DNA of 5,628 nt from an uncultured Acidobacteriota bacterium (GTDB lineage Bacteria > Acidobacteriota > Blastocatellia > Pyrinomonadales > Pyrinomonadaceae): assembly GCA_946480545.1 (NCBI GenBank), contig CAMLKY010000169.1:1-5628 (forward strand), read 5' to 3'. Position numbers and translations under genes: made by a program. Position 1 is the stretch's first letter; each line of letters opens with the position of its first letter. The notes beneath the pieces were generated by a model. The model saw nothing but the letters and a program-made list of their open reading frames with translations, did no database searches and was not told the origin of the DNA. This document shows, piece after piece, positions 1 through 5,628 of the stretch.

Positions 1-1298
1 AGGAAGTGTGCGTAAGCGAAACGCGATTGTGCACTGTTCGGATCAAGCTCGAGGGCTCGACGATGGTGGTTTTCCGCGCTTTCCGGGTCGAAATCGTACC
101 AAAACGAAATGACCGCGAGCGCGTTATGCGCTTCGGCGAGTGAGTTATCGAGTTCGATCGCCTTTATAGCGTAGGCCTTTGCTTTGGGCACGACATCTCC
201 CGGGCGCGCGTCGTTGGTCAGGACCATCGCCCGGTAGGCGGTTGCGAGCTCGACGTACGCAAGGGCGTACGACGGGTCGGCAGCGATCGCTTGCTCGTAG
301 TACGCGATTCCCTTCTGAACCTCAGGCAGTATCAGCCGCGCAGCGTGGAGCCTCCCCTTGCTGTAAAGCTGATACGCCTCGAGGCTGTCTGTGTAATTTT
401 TGATACGCCGGCCGCCCAAAGCTGCCTGCAGTGCCGATGCCACGCGCTCGGATATCGAATCCTGCAGGCTGAAAATATCCGTCGATTTCTCATCATACCG
501 GTCCGCCCAGAGCTGCTTTCCGTCACTCACGCGCAAAAGTTTCGCGGATATCCGAACACGGTCGTTCGAGATCTGGATCCCGCCCTCGAGTACAGCATCG
601 ACTCCGAGGATCCGTCCCGCCTCGAGCGGGTCCTGCTCGAGCGAATCAAATCTCCGTACCGTCGCGAGGGGTCGCACTGTTATCTGATATCCACCGCTAA
701 GCTTTGAGATCAGGCTGTCGGCCATCCCAAATTCCATCGATTCGTCACGGTTTTCGGCAACAAGAGGCTTGAACGGGAGAACTGCGAGCGTTCGGATGGT
801 GTCCTCGCCGGCCGGTGGCGAACTCTGGCGTGAAAGGAAGAACCCGAGCGTGGCAAGTGTGAGGAGTACAGCGACGGCTGCCAAGCCGAAAAGCCATAGC
901 CGTCGGGAAGGAGGATCAGGGTCCACCGGCCGCGGTTGGTCCGCGGTGACGGCGGCCAAATCTACGTCTCGAGGAACAACGTCGGCGACAAACTTATATC
1001 CACGCCCGGGTACCGTCACTATGAACCGGTTCTCCCGGTGCTTTTCACCGAGAGCACGCCTTAAAGCAGAAATGTTTTGCGTGAGATTGTTCTCCTCGAC
1101 GATCGTATCCGGCCAGATCGCAGACATCAGTTCGTCTTTTTCGACAACTTCGCCCGCGTGGCGTAACAAGTACGACAAAATCTCCAGCGCCTTCGGCATT
1201 AGGGGCACGACTTCCGCGTTCTCTCGGAAAAGCAGCCGTTTATCCGGATCGAAGACGAACCCCTCGAATTCGTAAAGTTGTTGTTTACTACCGCTCAC
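1..1298 (-). CDS. Membrane-anchored winged-helix regulator with FlgO/TolB-like domain and TPRs (C-terminus off the left edge)
   Basis: Likely a one-component transcription regulator of the CadC/ToxR layout: DNA-binding head in the cytoplasm, sensing or scaffold part outside the membrane. 432 residues are visible and the frame is open at the edge. Residues 8-104 form an OmpR/PhoB-type winged helix ([20 protein letters not shown], then the recognition helix around [16 protein letters not shown] and the wing VPGRGYKF). Arg132-Arg133 precede one membrane helix at about 134-156. Residues 168-292 ([34 protein letters not shown]) match the FlgO/TolB-like domain often found before TPRs. TPR-like helices start near 305 and continue to the edge ([40 protein letters not shown]). 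No receiver domain is present. The GTG start at 1298 is preceded by only a weak GAGA; an in-frame GTG at 1310 adds four residues, and a TGA at 1317-1319 bars anything longer. It is divergent from the small exported-protein gene. Architecture is secure; the ligand and targets are unknown. Confidence 0.9.
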   Translation of the reverse strand, partial: MSGSKQQLYEFEGFVFDPDKRLLFRENAEVVPLMPKALEILSYLLRHAGEVVEKDELMSAIWPDTIVEENNLTQNISALRRALGEKHRENRFIVTVPGRGYKFVADVVPRDVDLAAVTADQPRPVDPDPPSRRLWLFGLAAVAVLLTLATLGFFLSRQSSPPAGEDTIRTLAVLPFKPLVAENRDESMEFGMADSLISKLSGGYQITVRPLATVRRFDSLEQDPLEAGRILGVDAVLEGGIQISNDRVRISAKLLRVSDGKQLWADRYDEKSTDIFSLQDSISERVASALQAALGGRRIKNYTDSLEAYQLYSKGRLHAARLILPEVQKGIAYYEQAIAADPSYALAYVELATAYRAMVLTNDARPGDVVPKAKAYAIKAIELDNSLAEAHNALAVISFWYDFDPESAENHHRRALELDPNSAQSRFAYAHF

Positions 1299-1330
1299 CC
1301 CAGTTCTCACAAATTCTCACAAAATCTCAT
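1294..1330 (-). promoter_or_regulatory. Candidate operator: four RTGAG units at 10-12 bp spacing, running into the start codon
   Basis: On the minus strand the units are ATGAGATTTT (from 1330), GTGAGAATTT (from 1320), GTGAGAACTGGG (from 1310) and GTGAGC (from 1298, the proposed start codon). Spacings are 10, 10 and 12 bp. Seen on the plus strand, TTCTCACAAA occurs twice back to back (1304-1313, 1314-1323), and a near copy TTTTCACAA lies at 1345-1353, 41 bp from the first. PhoB/OmpR-type winged helices bind head-to-tail direct repeats of about one helical turn, so this could be the binding site of the adjacent regulator. Its overlap with the translation start would suit autorepression. That role is inference; the repeats themselves are plain to see. 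Confidence 0.5.
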
Positions 1331-1434
1331 GCGACTTCTAACGATTTTCACAATGGAATTGCGGAATTATGCCACACATCGGCCGAAGTGCTCTGGCTCG
1401 GTTGAAAACCAAAACAGACAGAAGGAGAAAAATA
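1299..1434. other. Divergent intergenic region between regulator A and exported-protein gene B
   Basis: This 136-bp gap must hold the 5' signals of both flanking genes. It carries the RTGAG repeat array next to the minus-strand gene, a short GGAATT direct repeat (1355-1360 and 1363-1368), and the ribosome binding site of the plus-strand gene. I found no convincing pair of -35 and -10 hexamers for either direction. The best plus-strand pair, TTTTCA at 1345 and TATGCC at 1368 with a 17-bp gap, is too weak to annotate as a promoter. Confidence 0.6.
1423..1427 (+). promoter_or_regulatory. Shine-Dalgarno site that fixes the start of gene B
   Basis: AGGAG lies seven bases before the ATG at 1435. 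An earlier in-frame ATG at 1369 has no such site and would put 22 mostly polar, basic residues ahead of an otherwise standard signal peptide, so 1435 is preferred. Confidence 0.85.
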
Positions 1435-1923
1435 ATGACAAGAGATCTATTCAATAGCGTTCGCGGAACAGTGATGGTTGCGTTAGTGGCACTAATCTCG
1501 ACAGGGGCATGCATCGCTCAGGATGCAAAAGGCGGAGGCCGCCTGGTAGGCACGTGGGATACGGTCGTCCGTATCAAGAACTGCACGACCGGAAATGTCG
1601 ATAACACATTCGCCTCGATCGGGTCATTTAACCAGGGCGGAACCAGCATCGGATCCACCGCGGGCATGCCGCAAGCAGCCCGCACTCCCGAACACGGCAT
1701 CTGGAAACACGTTTCCGGCAACACCTACGCCATGAAGTTCAAGACATTCAGCTTCAACGCGGCGGGCCAGGCTACCGGCTACGCGGTGATCGAACACACC
1801 ATCGAGCTCGACAGCTCGGGTGACACCTATTACTCGGACGGCACTGCGAAGTTCTATCTCCTGAACGGAACACAGGTAGGCCAGGGATGCTCGGACGCGG
1901 ATGGGGTCAGGATGACGTTCTGA
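1435..1923 (+). CDS. Small exported protein of unknown function, possible lipocalin-like beta-barrel
   Basis: A 162-residue protein with an export signal. The n-region holds Arg3 and Arg10, the hydrophobic core is about residues 12-28, and the likely signal peptidase I site is after Ala28 (CIA before QD). The mature part is about 134 residues and looks all-beta: GTWDTVVRIKNC (39-50), FNQGGTSIG (65-73), a PEHGIWKHVSGNTYAMKF stretch (85-102), FSFNAAGQATGY (105-116) and HTIELDSSGDTYYSDGTAKF (121-140). The early Gly-x-Trp and alternating strands recall calycin/lipocalin folds, but this is a guess from pattern. Cys50 and Cys152 are the only cysteines of the mature chain and could form a disulfide between the first and last strands. 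I recall similar GTWD...GxW..V proteins as uncharacterised exported proteins in Acidobacteriota, but cannot name a family. It is divergent from regulator A, has its own terminator and is not in an operon. Confidence 0.85.
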   Translation: MTRDLFNSVRGTVMVALVALISTGACIAQDAKGGGRLVGTWDTVVRIKNCTTGNVDNTFASIGSFNQGGTSIGSTAGMPQAARTPEHGIWKHVSGNTYAMKFKTFSFNAAGQATGYAVIEHTIELDSSGDTYYSDGTAKFYLLNGTQVGQGCSDADGVRMTF

Positions 1924-1946
1924 CAATCACACGGCGCTATCACGCG

Positions 1947-1980
1947 AAAGGCTTGCGCAGGTCGCAAGCCTTTTCTCTTT
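1947..1980 (+). terminator. Rho-independent terminator of gene B
   Basis: An 11-bp perfect stem (AAAGGCTTGCG at 1947-1957 with CGCAAGCCTTT at 1963-1973) closes a 5-base loop, CAGGT, and runs into the T-rich tail TTTTCTCTTT. It starts 23 bases after the stop codon of the small exported-protein gene. It sits between two converging genes. Read from the minus strand, the stem is followed by only three Ts, already part of the stem, so it should terminate the plus-strand gene well and gene C poorly. Confidence 0.85.
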
Positions 1981-1999
1981 GTACTCAGTCGAGGTCATG

Positions 2000-4336
2000 C
2001 TATCGAAAGTTCGTGATCAGGATCGCGTCCTGAGTTGGATAACCACGTGCGACATACAGTTTTTCTCCGCCCGGTGCGAACGCGTAGCGGTATATCACAC
2101 CGCTCGTGAAGTTCGTAAGCCTTCGCGGCTTACCTCCGTCCCGCGGCTGTACCCACAAGTTGGATGTCCCCTTTTCGGTGATGGTGTAGATCAGCCCCGA
2201 GCCGTCCGGTGTCCAGCCGATTCCGAAGTTCCAACTGGCACTTACCGGGAGCGGATGTCGCTCGAGTTCAGAACCGTCGGTCGCGGATACGATCATCGCG
2301 CCGTGGGTATCGGTCGTTACGCAGGACAGCATCGACCCGTCGGGCGAATAGGTCGGAATGAAGCACCCCTTTTGTCGAATCGTTATAGGTTCACCGCCCT
2401 CGCTCGGGATGCGCATAAGCGAGAACTGCTCGACTCCATTCTCCCGCCGGCCAAGATCATAAACGATGAATTTCCCGTCGGGCGAGATCGTGGAATCGAT
2501 CGAACGCTCCTCATACGTCAATTGCTTCACGTTTCCGGATTCGATGTCGATACGGTAGAGGTAACTATTTCGGTCTTTTGAAGACGAGAATACGAAGAAT
2601 CGGCCCAACGGGTCGGCACGCAGCTCTTCTACAAACTGAAATCCGGTCGGGAGCTGTTTCACTTCGGAAGCGTCCGCGTTAGCAAGCATGATACCGATCT
2701 CGTCCGCATTCCGCGCCAGATAACCAAATCCTCCACCGGGTATCGGACCAAGACCTGCACGGCCATCTGAAGTCCCCTTGGTAAGCTGGGTCGCCGAGGG
2801 TGCAGACCCATCCGGGTTCATGACCCAAACCTGTGACGATCTATTTCCCGGGACGGCGAAGATCTCACCTTTCTTCGTGATCCCCAGGCTGGCGGGTTCG
2901 TGACGATTACCTTCGGTCGTCAACCGTTGTGATACGCCGCTCGGATATGCCACGAAGTAGATCTGGTCGCGACGCGTTGAGTAGCCCTCGTTCTCGCGGG
3001 TCGCATTCATGACAATTCCTGCCGCATCCGGTGTCCAGACCATCCGCAGAACATTGTCCCAGCGCTCTGCGGAAATCGGTGTCACCCTTGCCGTAGCAAC
3101 ATCGGCGAGGTATATCCTGTCGAGCGAATACGCCTGTCCCGGGTCGGTCTTCGTCTCGGCGAAAGCGATATTCTTTCCGTCCGGCGACCAACTGATCGCA
3201 CCAACCCTTTGCGGACCGGTGCGTTGAAGTAACACTCGCTCCGCACTCCCATCCTTATTTGCGATCACGATCGCGCTCTCGCTCGAACCCCGATGAGCTC
3301 GGCAGAATGCGATCTCTTTCCCATCCGGCGAAAACGAAACGGGTCCGTGAACATGGTCGAGGATCTTGGCAGGTGTGCCCCCCATCGTTGGAATACGGTA
3401 TAGAGAAACGAGTGGAGACTTTTTATCGATCCCGAGATAGTAGATCGACTGACCATCAGGCGAGAACGTTTTGGATCCGAAAACCTTGTCGGATGCAGAG
3501 GCGATCTCGATCCGGGAAGTCTGCCCGGTTTGCTGTACGTACATCCGCGAGGTCTCACCGTCAAGTTCGTGATAAACGAACACGTCGCCATCCGGTGCGA
3601 TCGTGGCGGCAAAGGGTACAGGACCGTTTGTCAGCCTTACGACAGTTATTTCCTTCTGAGCTTCCGCGCTCGTCGCAGCGGGCATGAATCGCGGCCAAAG
3701 GTACGTCAGGGCGACACCTCCAGCGACCAAGAGAACAAGCGCCGCTAAAAATCCGAAAAGCCCTGATCGGCTCGGCGACGGGATCGCCGGCGTTAGTGCC
3801 CGTGCGAGTTCAGATGCAGCGCTGTCAGCGGGTACCTCTTGCGCCTTCCAGTCCACGACACGCAGAACATTCCCTCGACGCTCGAATCCGCTGAATGTTG
3901 CTGCCTGAGCAGGCTCGGTCCGGGACGGTAACGCTAGTTTCGGGGCCGCAGTTTCCGCGTCCAAAAGGGCGACGTCTCCGTTAAAGCGATATCCCCGGCG
4001 TCGGAGTGTCTCGATGTAGGGACGCCCGTCGGGCATCGTGCCCAACGTCTTTCTCAATAGATAGAGGTATTGGGTGAGATTGGACTCCTCAACGATGGCA
4101 TCGTCCCAGACGCGTTCGATCACCTCGTCCTTCGTGATGATGGTACCGGCACTTTCCACCAGAACCGACAGCGTCTTCGCGACCTTTGGCGGGATCGATA
4201 CCTCTACCTCATCTCGATAAAGCATGAGCTTGTCGCTATCGAGCTTGAAGTGGTCGAACGCAAAGATACCGCTTTTACTGCCGCCGGCCATTGAAATTCT
4301 AAATTGATGAAAACTTGATGATAAATCCAAGGACAT
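2000..4336 (-). CDS. Membrane-anchored winged-helix regulator with extracytoplasmic PD40 beta-propeller region
   Basis: A 778-residue one-component regulator. Residues 24-120 are an OmpR/PhoB-type winged helix (FAFDHFKLDSDKL, PPKVAKTLSVLVESAGTII, SNLTQYLYLLRKTLG, wing ETLRRRGYRF). An Ala/Pro-rich linker (121-190) leads to one membrane helix at about 192-214. The rest (about 230-778) should lie outside the cytoplasm and is built of PD40/TolB-type propeller blades. Their turn motif appears as IAPDG 246, FSPDG 291, FSPDG 335, WSPDG 383, WTPDA 434, ISPDG 617, YSPDG 663, WTPDG 708 and FAPGG 753, with degenerate blades between 440 and 610. There is no receiver domain and no peptidase domain. The start at 4336 has GGAG seven bases upstream; the in-frame ATG at 4291 (residue 16) has no such site but gives an N-terminus matching that of regulator A. 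It is divergent from the secreted propeller gene D and converges on gene B. DNA binding by the head is secure by family; signal and targets are unknown. Confidence 0.92.
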   Translation of the reverse strand: MSLDLSSSFHQFRISMAGGSKSGIFAFDHFKLDSDKLMLYRDEVEVSIPPKVAKTLSVLVESAGTIITKDEVIERVWDDAIVEESNLTQYLYLLRKTLGTMPDGRPYIETLRRRGYRFNGDVALLDAETAAPKLALPSRTEPAQAATFSGFERRGNVLRVVDWKAQEVPADSAASELARALTPAIPSPSRSGLFGFLAALVLLVAGGVALTYLWPRFMPAATSAEAQKEITVVRLTNGPVPFAATIAPDGDVFVYHELDGETSRMYVQQTGQTSRIEIASASDKVFGSKTFSPDGQSIYYLGIDKKSPLVSLYRIPTMGGTPAKILDHVHGPVSFSPDGKEIAFCRAHRGSSESAIVIANKDGSAERVLLQRTGPQRVGAISWSPDGKNIAFAETKTDPGQAYSLDRIYLADVATARVTPISAERWDNVLRMVWTPDAAGIVMNATRENEGYSTRRDQIYFVAYPSGVSQRLTTEGNRHEPASLGITKKGEIFAVPGNRSSQVWVMNPDGSAPSATQLTKGTSDGRAGLGPIPGGGFGYLARNADEIGIMLANADASEVKQLPTGFQFVEELRADPLGRFFVFSSSKDRNSYLYRIDIESGNVKQLTYEERSIDSTISPDGKFIVYDLGRRENGVEQFSLMRIPSEGGEPITIRQKGCFIPTYSPDGSMLSCVTTDTHGAMIVSATDGSELERHPLPVSASWNFGIGWTPDGSGLIYTITEKGTSNLWVQPRDGGKPRRLTNFTSGVIYRYAFAPGGEKLYVARGYPTQDAILITNFR
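4304..4321. repeat. 11-bp-spaced direct repeat TTGATGA at the start of gene C
   Basis: TTGATGA occurs at 4304-4310 and again at 4315-4321, one 11-bp step apart. If gene C starts at 4336 the repeat lies within codons 6-11. If it starts at 4291 the repeat lies 13-30 bases ahead of the start codon, where an operator would be expected. The spacing is that of PhoB-family half-sites. Function is inferred. Confidence 0.45.
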
Positions 4337-4343
4337 AGTGTCG

Positions 4344-4347
4344 CTCC
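4344..4347 (-). promoter_or_regulatory. Shine-Dalgarno site favouring the 4336 start of gene C
   Basis: On the minus strand GGAG lies seven bases before the ATG at 4336. The competing in-frame ATG at 4291 is preceded by AT-rich sequence without a recognisable ribosome binding site, so the longer form is chosen. Confidence 0.6.
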
Positions 4348-4392
4348 AAGCAATAAATTCGCTAACTAAGAGGCAGACACGTCCGCGATTTG

Positions 4393-4421
4393 GATAAACA
4401 GTTAATCGGCTGTCGATTCAA
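4393..4421 (-). promoter_or_regulatory. Weak promoter candidate for gene C
   Basis: On the minus strand TTGAAT (4421-4416) and TTTATC (4398-4393) are 17 bp apart, four and three matches respectively to the sigma-70 hexamers. This would give a leader of about 50 bases before the ATG at 4336. The -35 element overlaps the CAATTT direct repeat. The match is marginal, and Acidobacteriota promoters are poorly characterised. Confidence 0.25.
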
Positions 4422-4438
4422 TTTAACGCAATTTGGCG
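4419..4438. repeat. 10-bp-spaced direct repeat CAATTT in the C|D gap, possible operator
   Basis: CAATTTAACG (4419-4428) is followed directly by CAATTTGGCG (4429-4438), and a further AATT falls 11 bp on, at 4441-4444. The helical-turn spacing suits tandem winged-helix binding. The position between the divergent genes would allow one bound protein to act on both. The role is inferred. Confidence 0.4.
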
Positions 4439-4463
4439 GGAATTGGAAGATTCTCCCGAATAT

Positions 4464-4475
4464 GGCGGGTCCGCC
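4464..4475 (+). other. Short GC-rich inverted repeat in the leader region of gene D
   Basis: GGCGG and CCGCC flank a two-base GT spacer. No T-run follows, so it is not a terminator. It lies 37-48 bases before the ATG of D and could be a small protein-binding palindrome or a leader hairpin with a shifted loop, or simply chance. Confidence 0.3.
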
Positions 4476-4495
4476 TCGCTCCCCAACCCCAATAC

Positions 4496-4500
4496 GGAGA
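4496..4500 (+). promoter_or_regulatory. Ribosome binding site of gene D, with long spacing
   Basis: GGAGA ends 11 bases before the ATG at 4512, longer than the usual 5-9. No better placed site exists, and the ATG begins a clear signal peptide, so the start is still preferred. Confidence 0.55.
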
Positions 4501-4511
4501 CAACAACACAG

Positions 4512-5628
4512 ATGAAGCATCTAAAAGCAATCCTTCGTAACAGCCTGATCGGCATTTCTCTAAGCGGAATGATCCTCGCCATGGCGGGCCTCTGCAGCGC
4601 GCAGGGGAAAATCGCCTTCACCTCAGGCCGCGATGGCAACTTCGAGATTTACATTATGAATGCCGACGGCACAGGACAGACGCGGCTGACAAATAATCCG
4701 GGCGAAGATTTCTCACCCTCGCTCAGCCCGGACGGCACCAAGATCGCTTTTCAATCGGACAGGGGCGACGGCAAAGAGATCTACATCATGAACTCTGATG
4801 GCACCGGTCAGACCCGCCTGACCGATACCGCCGGAGAAAACCTTTTTCCGTGGTTCAGCCCCGACGGCGGCAGGATATTGTTCACGTCGTCGCGCACCGG
4901 CGACCTGGAGATCTTCGTTATGAACGCGAATGGTGGAAACCAGGTTCGTCTGACCACCAGTCCCGGGGCCGACAGGGATGCGTCGTTTAGCCCTGATGGC
5001 AGCAAGATCGTCTTCGAGTCATACCGCAGCGGCTTCTGCGGCGAGATCTGGGTGATGAACTCGGATGGCACGGGCCCAGTTATGCTGGTGGGTTCAAACG
5101 GGGGCCAGTTCTGCAATCGGCGGCCATTTTATAATCCCGCCGGTAACAAAATAACGTTTAACGGCGACCGCGAATTTGGAAGTGAAGTCTACGTGATGGA
5201 TTCCAATGGAGCGAACCTAACACGTCTCACCGACACGTCAACTCAAAGCAGTTACCCTTCATTCAGCCCGGACGGATCGAAGATCGTGTTCTCGTCTGAC
5301 CGTCAAACCGACTCTGAGATCTACGTGATGAATTCCGATGGTTCAGGTCAGACTCGCATTACTACGGTCGTCGGGGCTGACCTGTCGCCATCCTGGAGCA
5401 TCGAGTCGAACACAGCGCCGACGATCTCAGCCTCAACACAATCCGTGGTGAGAGACACGACCGGATCGTACGGCATCGCATCCGTGAGCGATGCCGAGGA
5501 TGACGAGGACGACCTTGTAGTAACGGTCAACGGGGGTGGGGCGGCTACTGTGAACGGGGTGACCGTGTCGGGAATATCCGTGGCCGCCAACGGAAGCGTT
5601 ACTGCCACGATCGAATCCGCCTGCAGTT
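4512..5628 (+). CDS. Exported PD40 (TolB-type) six-bladed propeller protein with Ig-like domain, C-terminus off the right edge
   Basis: 372 residues are visible and the frame is open at the edge. Residues 1-30 are a signal peptide: Lys2, Lys5 and Arg9 before the hydrophobic stretch 11-27, with a likely cut after Ala30 (CSA before QGK). Residues 32-296 form six PD40 blades, each with a turn such as [13 protein letters not shown] and an [16 protein letters not shown] strand pair. The last piece, DLSPSWS (290-296), supplies the strand missing from the first blade, a usual ring closure. Residues 301-372 ([27 protein letters not shown]) begin an Ig-like beta domain with an acidic stretch at 327-334, of the type repeated in large Acidobacteriota surface proteins, so more such domains probably follow. 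TolB itself works with Pal in the periplasm, but TolB's own N-terminal domain is absent, so this is not called tolB. It probably acts in the periplasm or at the cell surface; binding partner unknown. Divergent from regulator C. Confidence 0.9.
   Translation, partial: MKHLKAILRNSLIGISLSGMILAMAGLCSAQGKIAFTSGRDGNFEIYIMNADGTGQTRLTNNPGEDFSPSLSPDGTKIAFQSDRGDGKEIYIMNSDGTGQTRLTDTAGENLFPWFSPDGGRILFTSSRTGDLEIFVMNANGGNQVRLTTSPGADRDASFSPDGSKIVFESYRSGFCGEIWVMNSDGTGPVMLVGSNGGQFCNRRPFYNPAGNKITFNGDREFGSEVYVMDSNGANLTRLTDTSTQSSYPSFSPDGSKIVFSSDRQTDSEIYVMNSDGSGQTRITTVVGADLSPSWSIESNTAPTISASTQSVVRDTTGSYGIASVSDAEDDEDDLVVTVNGGGAATVNGVTVSGISVAANGSVTATIESACS
4605..5399 (+). repeat. Six in-frame propeller-blade repeats of about 132 nt inside gene D
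   Basis: The codon for the Glu (or matching residue) of the E-I-Y-I-M-N strand begins at 4644, 4776, 4908, 5043, 5184 and 5316, giving steps of 132, 132, 135, 141 and 132 nt (44-47 residues). Copies 1, 2 and 6 are closest in both protein and DNA, sharing a GATGG/GACGG plus CAGAC core. The near-constant period suggests growth by blade duplication. Confidence 0.8.

Larger units (their letters stand above)
4337..4511. other. Divergent intergenic region between regulator C and propeller gene D
   Basis: This 175-bp gap holds the 5' signals of both genes. It contains a CAATTT direct repeat (4419-4438), a second direct repeat TGGCGGG (4434-4440 and 4463-4469), a short hairpin (4464-4475), a weak promoter candidate for C and the ribosome binding site of D. 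No clear promoter for D was found. Confidence 0.6.

Noticed and set aside
40..975. Several CTCGAG palindromes within gene A
   Set aside because: Most are in-frame Leu-Glu codon pairs using the preferred codons CTC and GAG, so codon bias explains them without a regulatory role.
769..1275. Plus-strand open frame of 168 codons opposite the regulator A gene
   Set aside because: It is antisense to a clear winged-helix domain and its Ser/Arg-rich translation has no recognisable fold; it is a shadow frame.
1345..1373. Plus-strand promoter TTTTCA / TATGCC with 17-bp spacing for gene B
   Set aside because: The -10 matches consensus poorly and the -35 coincides with the repeat copy; too weak to call.
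1369..1434. A 22-residue N-terminal extension of gene B from the ATG at 1369
   Set aside because: There is no ribosome binding site there, while AGGAG sits correctly before 1435 and the signal peptide begins naturally from that start.
1501..1515. Lipoprotein signal in gene B around Cys26
   Set aside because: The residue three before the cysteine is Thr, not Leu/Val/Ile (T-G-A-C), so it is not a proper lipobox; cleavage after Ala28 by signal peptidase I fits better.
1624..1926. Minus-strand open frames across gene B
   Set aside because: They are antisense to a gene with a signal peptide, ribosome binding site and terminator; nothing supports translation of the opposite strand.
1979..2581. 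Plus-strand open frame of 200 codons opposite the end of gene C
   Set aside because: It lies antisense to intact propeller blades, shows no domain pattern and has no good ribosome binding site.
4441..4462. Hairpin CGGGA...TCCCG upstream of gene D
   Set aside because: Only five base pairs around a 12-base loop, with no extension of pairing inward; likely chance.

Overview
The window is about 55% GC and most likely comes from a member of the Acidobacteriota, probably near Blastocatellia/Pyrinomonadaceae. This rests on gene architecture, not on a marker gene. There are two one-piece regulators that join an OmpR/PhoB-type winged helix to a membrane helix and then to TPRs or to PD40 beta-propeller repeats. 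There is also a secreted PD40 propeller protein followed by an Ig-like domain of a kind common in that phylum. No tRNA, rRNA, CRISPR array, insertion sequence or integrase is visible.

The layout is four genes on alternating strands. Gene A (minus, 1298 down past the left edge) is a membrane-anchored winged-helix regulator with a FlgO/TolB-like middle domain and TPRs. It lacks its C-terminus here. Across a 136-bp divergent gap, gene B (plus, 1435-1923) encodes a small exported protein of unknown function and ends in a strong hairpin terminator (1947-1980). Gene C (minus, 2000-4336) converges on B from the other side. It is a 778-residue winged-helix regulator with one membrane segment and a long extracytoplasmic propeller region. 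Across a 175-bp divergent gap, gene D (plus, 4512 past the right edge) encodes an exported six-bladed PD40 propeller protein with the start of an Ig-like domain.

The window can therefore be read as two regulator/exported-protein divergons, A|B and C|D, placed tail to tail. Short direct repeats spaced 10-12 bp sit at the start of A (1294-1330), at the start of C (4304-4321) and in the C|D gap (4419-4438). That is the geometry expected for PhoB-family winged helices bound side by side on one DNA face, so autoregulation and control of the divergent neighbour are plausible but unproven. What the regulators sense and what B and D do cannot be read from the sequence. The coding content is ordinary for this phylum. 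The repeat arrays and the sensor-like propeller shared by C and D are the parts most worth checking.
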